Assembly (NCBI GenBank): GCA_019636385.1
Contig: JAHBXT010000002.1
Span: forward strand, 1,302,001 to 1,366,000
Direction of reading: 5' to 3'
Source of the DNA: Pirellulaceae bacterium
Lineage (GTDB): Bacteria > Planctomycetota > Planctomycetia > Pirellulales > Pirellulaceae
Length of the DNA: 64,000 nt
Shown: one piece after another, positions 58,630 through 64,000 of the stretch
How positions within the stretch are numbered: the first letter of the stretch is position 1
Layout: each line of letters begins with the position of its first letter
The notes under the pieces: generated by a model
The model's database searches: none
Seen by the model: the letters and a program-made list of their open reading frames with translations, nothing else
Told to the model about the DNA's origin: nothing
Made by a program: the position numbers and the translations under genes

Positions 58630-61028
58630 GCCGCCACCTCCACAACTTCACCGTCGTACCCACCCGATCCGCTCGGTGGATCGCCAACTTCGGGACAATC
58701 ACTTTCAAGGAGCTGCCAACCGCAGGACCAGATCCATGTCGTATTGCATGGTTCGCTCGTGCTGCTGTCGGAAGTGGGAGGTTCGCTTGGCGGTTCGCTA
58801 TCGGAGTGGCTTACGCTCGGACGATCCGACTCGCTGGTGGATGGATCATGTGAGTCACTTGTCGATGGATCATGCGAATCGCTCGTTGATGGCGATGAGT
58901 CACTGCCTGAGCCGCTAGTTGATCCGCTGCCTGAGCCGCTCTGCGAATAGCTGCCAGATCCGCTGGTGGAATGGCTGGTCGACCAGGGGACGCTATAGCT
59001 TTCACTATCGCTGTAACTTGGCCGATCGCTGCTGGATCGGCTTTCTGACCCATCGCTGCTTGATGGCTCGCTCGTTGATCGCGATTCGCTACCTGATTCG
59101 CTTTCCGACTGGCTCTCCGACTCGCTTTGGGAATTACTCTCACTGTCGCTGGAGTCACTCGCCGACACAGACACGCTGCCACTGGAGTATCTGGGCTCCG
59201 AATAGCTGGGCCATGAGTAACTCGGTACCGACCTGCTATCGCTGCTTGGTTCGTTGGAATCCGATTGGCTTTCCGATTGGCTCTCGCTTTCCGAGCTAGC
59301 CGATTCGCTTTCCGAACTATCGGATTGACTGCTGTCGCTTCCGCTCGAGTTGCTCTTGCTGGAATCGCTACCGCTGGATGATCCCGAGTAGCTTGCGCTG
59401 TACGATTGGCTGTGACTGCCGTCGCTGGAGTACGATTCGCTTTCTCGCGACGAATCCGATTCGCTCGATTCAGACTGGCTCGATTCTGATTCACTTGATT
59501 CGGACTGACTCGACTCCGATTCACTCGAGCTCGATCCACTGGAGCCGCTGGATTGGCTCGAATGACTCGAATCAGAGCTTGATCCGCTCGATGAGTCACT
59601 GCTTGAGTAAGAGGGCTCACTCAGTGAAATCGATTGGCTCGAATCGCTAGAAGAACCGCTTGATGCAGATGATCCAGAACTTGATGATTGGCTTGAGCTT
59701 GAATGCGACGAGCTCGAGCCGGATGAACTCGAGAGACTAGACGAACTCGATCCAGAACTTGAGACCGATGGTACCGAGTAGGATTGCGACGAACTTGAAT
59801 GCTCGCTCGACGATGAGCTCATTGAGGATTGGCTACTCGATGAGCTGATGGAACTGGATGAACTTGATGAGACGCTTGAACTGCTCGACGAGGATGGGCT
59901 CGATGAACTACTGCCGGAGCTGCTGGAGCTGCTCGACGACGACGATGAGGATGAACTCGAAGAGCTAGACGAGCTGCTGCTGGAACTTGAACTACTGCTT
60001 CCCTCGCAGCAGCGGCATCCGATGGTTAGGTAAGCGCTGGTGTCTTCATGAAAGTGGCAGACAATTTGTTGGCTTGTCAGAAGGGCATAGTCACAGACGT
60101 TGTAGACCGCGACCTTAACGCCGATCGGTGCCCAGACACCGTTGGCATACCGCAGTTCGCGAGCCATGCCCCAGCTCTTGGCCTTGAGACGCGAGACAGG
60201 TTTGCAGAGCAACGTTTGCTTGGGTGGGTCGATGATCCAGGAACGAATGCTATCGTAGGTGACGCTGAGATACTGCCCATCGTCATAGTTGGACACCGGG
60301 CCTCGAATGCGCTGGGCACTCGGGTTGCGAGCGATGATGCGAACGCCTTGTCCATTCGGTTTCAAGACCGGCTCAATGGTGCCAGCATCGTCGAGCTGAA
60401 AGAGGTCGCAGTTGGCGGACCCGGTCGCGAGACCAGAGCGACCAGGGATACCACCGCTGGGAACCTTCACCAGGAACGCAGGATCGGCCGGCTTACCAAC
60501 GCGAACGACAGCCCACTGGACGCCGGTCTGATTCGCATCACGTCGCCATAGGATCTGGGCGGAGCCGTTGGGTTTTGACTGGAGTGTCGTACCTCCCGAG
60601 TCGGCGACATCAGCATATTGATGCCAGGTATCTTGAACATTCACACGAGCGGCAACCACTCCGGCGAATACCACGCGACCGACTTTGTCCTCGGCGATCG
60701 GCTCGATAGCTACACCGAATCGTCCCATATGCTCGTCGGCGACAGGTCGAACCGACTGGATCGTGGCATCGCGCACGAAGCGAGCGAGTGCTGTATTGTC
60801 GACGTCAGGATCGCCCAATGGGGCGTTAAAACCGACGATTCCACCGATGGGCACCGTGGTCGCACTTTGATAGTGAACGCGAACGGTGGTAGCGTCGCGA
60901 ACGTGGGTGCGGTTTCCTGCGCCACCTGCGAGTCGGTCACGCGCAACGGCATCGGCGGCCGCGAGCAGACGGTTGTATTCCGCTGCCGTGATATTGAGTT
61001 TCTCGCCTGGCCGAACGCGTCTTGCCAT
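58626..61028 (-). CDS. Phage-like structural protein with a long serine-rich region
   Basis: The 800-residue protein has three parts. Residues 1-340 are a globular virion-like domain (ITAAEYNRLLAAADAV, TVRVHYQSATTVPIGGIVGF, VKVPSGGIPGRSGLATGSA). From about 343 to 757 the sequence is overwhelmingly serine, first nearly pure Ser, then Ser alternating with Gln, Glu, Asp, Gly and Tyr in SxSxSE-like units. The last ~43 residues regain complexity with two Cys (CNTTWIWSCGWQL). The Ser-rich part would be extended and is a good target for O-glycosylation. The glycosyltransferase genes immediately downstream in the same operon support that inference. It is flanked by phage tail-type genes. Confidence 0.75.
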   Translation of the reverse strand: MARRVRPGEKLNITAAEYNRLLAAADAVARDRLAGGAGNRTHVRDATTVRVHYQSATTVPIGGIVGFNAPLGDPDVDNTALARFVRDATIQSVRPVADEHMGRFGVAIEPIAEDKVGRVVFAGVVAARVNVQDTWHQYADVADSGGTTLQSKPNGSAQILWRRDANQTGVQWAVVRVGKPADPAFLVKVPSGGIPGRSGLATGSANCDLFQLDDAGTIEPVLKPNGQGVRIIARNPSAQRIRGPVSNYDDGQYLSVTYDSIRSWIIDPPKQTLLCKPVSRLKAKSWGMARELRYANGVWAPIGVKVAVYNVCDYALLTSQQIVCHFHEDTSAYLTIGCRCCEGSSSSSSSSSSSSSSSSSSSSSSSSSSSSGSSSSSPSSSSSSSVSSSSSSSISSSSSQSSMSSSSSEHSSSSQSYSVPSVSSSGSSSSSLSSSSGSSSSHSSSSQSSSSGSSASSGSSSDSSQSISLSEPSYSSSDSSSGSSSDSSHSSQSSGSSGSSSSESESSQSESSESESSQSESSESDSSRESESYSSDGSHSQSYSASYSGSSSGSDSSKSNSSGSDSSQSDSSESESASSESESQSESQSDSNEPSSDSRSVPSYSWPSYSEPRYSSGSVSVSASDSSDSESNSQSESESQSESESGSESRSTSEPSSSDGSESRSSSDRPSYSDSESYSVPWSTSHSTSGSGSYSQSGSGSGSTSGSGSDSSPSTSDSHDPSTSDSHDPSTSESDRPSVSHSDSEPPSEPPTSDSSTSEPCNTTWIWSCGWQLLESDCPEVGDPPSGSGGYDGEVVEVAA

Positions 61029-61819
61029 TACTCGATCCCCAATGCGTTGAAATTCGCTTCGGGGTAAACCTGCTCGACGTAGGCCGCTTCAGGAACTTGC
61101 AAGACTCGATCGCCAACCACCTCTTCGCCGTGCTTGACCCAGAGGTAGTCCCAGCCTCGCTTCGCCACGCCAGAGATGTTGCCAACAGTAAGGTTGATTT
61201 CATTAGGACGCGCCGCGAAGTGATAAGTCACATCAACCCAGTTCTGTTCGTCCTCGCCGCCCTCGCCACCCAGGAACAAGGCCTCGCCTGGCGCAAAGAT
61301 CGACCACGGACTTGAATTGACGCGGCCGGTCATCGCGACCATAGCGAGCAGATAAGCTGTCGAGACGAATTCAAACTTCTTGCGGACAGAGAACTCGAAC
61401 GCCGGGACGGTCACGTCGACGCCGGCAACGCCCGAGTCGCTCACGCCAATTGCACCGCGATAGTTCGGAGCGATCTTGCCAGGGGCCGCGTAGATTCCAC
61501 GAGTGAAGAGGGATTGATTAAGGTGAGTCGATGCGCCAGTGGTATTGAACGAGACCGGATCAAGCTTGGTTCGATTGATTGACGCCGTGACGAGTGCGTG
61601 CTTCTCGTTGATGTACTCGCCATCGATCTGTAGATAGGGGATCAGGTCTCGCTGGGTGGCTCGATAGTGGGCCAACGCCGCACTCGCAGCGACTGCCGGA
61701 TCGACTGAGCCACCATTGGTGGCCACATAGACGAACGTATCCGAGGTCGTCTTGCCACGCGTTGCCTTCTTGGACAGCGCAGCGAGTTCAAAATCATATC
61801 CACCGTGTGAGAATCCCAT
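61028..61819 (-). CDS. Phage-like virion protein
   Basis: The 263-residue protein (MGFSHGGYDFELAALSKKATRG, YLQIDGEYINEKHALVTASI, GIYAAPGKIAPNYRGAIGVSDSG, WVDVTYHFAARPNEINL) has no signal peptide and is rich in strands and glycine, like tail or fibre-associated virion proteins. No specific family is recognised. It sits between the tape-measure gene and the serine-rich gene with one-base overlaps (stop/start TAATG type), so it is part of a structural operon. Confidence 0.6.
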   Translation of the reverse strand: MGFSHGGYDFELAALSKKATRGKTTSDTFVYVATNGGSVDPAVAASAALAHYRATQRDLIPYLQIDGEYINEKHALVTASINRTKLDPVSFNTTGASTHLNQSLFTRGIYAAPGKIAPNYRGAIGVSDSGVAGVDVTVPAFEFSVRKKFEFVSTAYLLAMVAMTGRVNSSPWSIFAPGEALFLGGEGGEDEQNWVDVTYHFAARPNEINLTVGNISGVAKRGWDYLWVKHGEEVVGDRVLQVPEAAYVEQVYPEANFNALGIE

Positions 61820-64000
61820 TAGCTGAACACGAAGCCTCCCGTGCGGGCGCGTTCGGCCAGCTGAGCGGTGTTCTCAGCGGTTTGAATGATGGCTCGCTTC
61901 ACATCATCCGACAAGCCTTCGCCAGTAACTGGGGGCATCTGCAGCCGCGCGACACTTTGCGATAGAGCTGCGTCGAACTCCTCGAGTCGAACTCGCACGG
62001 CAGCAAAGGAAGCAATGAGAGATTCCAGGTTGAGCGATGGCTCGGTTTCCTCAGGAAACAGCGCGTCGGCCAACTCGTCGAGTTCTTCGTCCGACATGTC
62101 TTGAGACTGCGTTATTGGCGTCTCTTTTGTCGGAACAAGGACTTCGGGCACCTCCATGTTTTCGGGCTCGGCGTCTAGCTGCGGATCGACATCAAGATCG
62201 CCGGCATCGGCATCTTCATCAACGTCGGGTTTGTCAGCGACCTGCAAATTTGGAATCAGCGATGCGCCGCTACCAAGTCCCAGGCCGCGACTATCGAAGT
62301 TGCCAGCCGCCTCGGTCTTCTCTGTCGCCGTTTCTGGGCCACTGGAGAACTGATCTAGCGAATCCTTGGCCGAGCGATCGAGCCCAAGCTTGAGGTCCTT
62401 CTTCTTGGGCGGTTTCAGTTTGGGATCTTTGATACCATCGACTTCGACCTTGGGAACCTTCACATCGCCGGGTACTGGTGGCGCGGGCATGGGAGGAATC
62501 GGAGTGCCGGCGTCTGGTTCTTTGGCAGCTTCAGGCTCTTGCGGTTTTGCAGCATTGGCTGCTTCCACGGCAGCATCGAACTCCGCTTGAGCGGCGGCTA
62601 CCTGCTGGTCACGTTCTTTAGCGCGATCCTCGGGCGATTGGCGACCAGCTTCGCGGGCAACGCGAGCCTCCTCACGCATTTGATCGAGAGTCTTTTGAAC
62701 CCCTGCGGTGGTGTCGTCGATGGTCTGTTGCCGCGACTGTCCGGCCGCCTCGTTCTGTTTGAACTGATCATCTCGCGATGCATCGACGACCTGGTTCTTG
62801 GCTTCGGTTTCTTGATCGATGACCGCCATCTCAGCATCAATGTCGCGACCTGCGCGTGCCTTGCGACGTTCTTCAAGTTGCTGCTTGATGCCTTCCTGCA
62901 TCTGTACGCGATTAGCTTCGATCTGCTGTTTACGAGCGTCGCGCCGCTTCATACGATCGGCGATGGCTTGCTGCTTCTTATTTTCTTCAGCTTCGTCCGC
63001 TGTGCGGATCTCCTTGTCGATCTTGGCCATTTCGACTTCGACATTCACATCGTCATCGAACAGTGACTTCAGTTTGATCCAGGCCTTGCGCAGAAAGCCA
63101 ACGGTCGAGTTCCACATCGACTTAACTTGAGCAACGAACACCGACCAGGTGTCGGCGAGATAGTCGATGGTTTCGACCCAGGCGGTCTCAACGCCTGCCA
63201 GAGCATTGATGAGCACGCCACCGATCTGAACAGAAACGTCGCCAGCAACATCTACGAGCTCTCGCAGTCGAATGAATCCCTTTTTTAGGAAGCCAATCGT
63301 TGAGTTCCAGCCCTTCTGCACCGAGGTCGTAAGGATCGTCCAGCCATCGGCCATGAAACTGAGCGTCGCGTTCCATACGCTAGCAAGACCGGAAAGTGCA
63401 CTGATCAATACATCGCCGATGGCATAAGCCGTATCGCCCCAAACATCGGAGAGATAATTGGTGAAGTCAGCCCACACGCCTTTGAGATAGGTCGTGCCTT
63501 TGATCCACTGCAGCTTGAGATAGGTCCACAGAACGTTGGCTGCTGCGGTGATATCGCCGGCAGCCAGTGCATTGGCGATCGCACCAAAGGCCTTGATCGT
63601 ATCAGCCTTCAGCGTCTCGAAAATTCCTTTCAAATACTCGATCGCTTCGCCAGCAATGCCGGACGAGTAGATGAAGTAGGCACCCAGCGCGGCGACCGCA
63701 GCGACCACTAAGCCAAGAGGCGTGAACAGAGCGCCAATCATGGTCACAAGGACTCCAATTGCGGTTCCCACTAGCGAGAACATCGAAGCTAGTCCACCGA
63801 CGGCGAACGCAGCCACTGCAGCAGCACTACCAATGCCGATGAAGGCTCCGCCGACAGCGACGACACCGGCAACTATGAGTGCGACCTTCTTGACCACTTC
63901 CTGGTTCTTACCGATCCATTCAATCAGACCGGAAAGAGCCCGTGAGATCGCGTTCATCATTTTGGTGACCGAGAGGTCGAGCGATTCGCCGATCGCAATG
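61819..64000 (-). CDS. Phage tail tape-measure-like protein (partial)
   Basis: The frame is open through the right edge of the window, so at least 727 C-terminal residues are seen and the start lies outside. It begins LDLSVTKMMNAISRALSGLIEWIGKNQEVVKKVALIVAGVVAVGGAFIG (read in parts), the classic hydrophobic helix cluster of tape-measure proteins. Repeated WNSTIGFLKKGF and WNATLSFMADGW segments follow, then a long charged coiled-coil (MKRRDARKQQIEANRVQMQEG) and a proline-rich acidic tail. The tape measure sets tail length and can form the DNA channel. It marks the right part as prophage or phage-tail-like. Confidence 0.8.
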   Translation of the reverse strand, partial: IAIGESLDLSVTKMMNAISRALSGLIEWIGKNQEVVKKVALIVAGVVAVGGAFIGIGSAAAVAAFAVGGLASMFSLVGTAIGVLVTMIGALFTPLGLVVAAVAALGAYFIYSSGIAGEAIEYLKGIFETLKADTIKAFGAIANALAAGDITAAANVLWTYLKLQWIKGTTYLKGVWADFTNYLSDVWGDTAYAIGDVLISALSGLASVWNATLSFMADGWTILTTSVQKGWNSTIGFLKKGFIRLRELVDVAGDVSVQIGGVLINALAGVETAWVETIDYLADTWSVFVAQVKSMWNSTVGFLRKAWIKLKSLFDDDVNVEVEMAKIDKEIRTADEAEENKKQQAIADRMKRRDARKQQIEANRVQMQEGIKQQLEERRKARAGRDIDAEMAVIDQETEAKNQVVDASRDDQFKQNEAAGQSRQQTIDDTTAGVQKTLDQMREEARVAREAGRQSPEDRAKERDQQVAAAQAEFDAAVEAANAAKPQEPEAAKEPDAGTPIPPMPAPPVPGDVKVPKVEVDGIKDPKLKPPKKKDLKLGLDRSAKDSLDQFSSGPETATEKTEAAGNFDSRGLGLGSGASLIPNLQVADKPDVDEDADAGDLDVDPQLDAEPENMEVPEVLVPTKETPITQSQDMSDEELDELADALFPEETEPSLNLESLIASFAAVRVRLEEFDAALSQSVARLQMPPVTGEGLSDDVKRAIIQTAENTAQLAERARTGGFVFS

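Noticed and set aside
58811..59620. A 269-residue Arg/Asn/Ala-rich ORF on the minus strand
   Set aside because: It is the alternative frame of the serine-rich coding region, its composition being a mirror of the Ser codons.

Overview
The window looks like an accessory region of a planctomycete (Planctomycetota, probably a Pirellula/Rhodopirellula relative). I infer this from the DUF2924 plus serine-recombinase cassette, the serine-rich and glycosyltransferase-rich phage-like block, and the general style of the genes. This is recognition of gene types, not a database result. No rRNA or convincing tRNA is present.

Left part (about 1-22.4 kb), plasmid or integrated-plasmid backbone: a decayed DUF2924 gene and a truncated sigma-factor-like gene are followed by an IS3-family element. 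Next come an HNH-like gene, a 947-residue protein with a C-terminal DNA methyltransferase, an ArdC-like antirestriction protein, a CHC2 zinc-finger protein, a ParDE-type toxin-antitoxin pair, a RadC/JAB protein, and a replication initiator with six ~22-bp iterons. A repeat-rich partition site with parA and a ribbon-helix-helix partner follows, then a second toxin-antitoxin pair. After these lie a GNAT-PIN plus ASCH pair, a small regulator with a HEPN-motif protein, and an intact four-gene cassette (small ORF, DUF2924, large serine recombinase, ParB/KorB-like protein).

Middle-left (22.5-29.1 kb), probable defence island: an HNH-nuclease-like gene converges on four overlapping minus-strand genes encoding a Ser/Thr kinase, an SF1 UvrD-like helicase, an unknown protein and a nucleoside-phosphorylase-fold protein. 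I consider this operon the best candidate for an undescribed system. It is followed by about 850 bp without genes but full of strong hairpins.

Middle (29.1-52.5 kb), efflux: three RND systems with periplasmic adaptors, two outer-membrane factors and three paralogous TetR regulators share related operator palindromes (core GACYGGTCCGT). A further TetR, a MarR regulator, an alpha/beta hydrolase, a cysteine-rich secreted protein and a DMT-like membrane protein lie among them.

Right part (52.6-64 kb), one minus-strand operon: reading in transcription order from the right edge it encodes a phage tail tape-measure protein (cut by the window), a virion-like protein, an 800-residue protein with a ~415-residue serine-rich region, a small Cys-bearing protein, a GT25/sulfotransferase fusion, a nucleotidyltransferase, two paralogous GT2 glycosyltransferases, a GT8-like enzyme, a radical-SAM protein and a proline-rich protein. 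The layout suggests a virion or appendage whose serine-rich component may be glycosylated by the neighbouring enzymes.

A further notable signal is a ~95-nt dispersed repeat at 4.7 and 9.7 kb, with a solitary arm at 52.56 kb. It folds as a three-way junction and its helices show compensatory base changes between copies.
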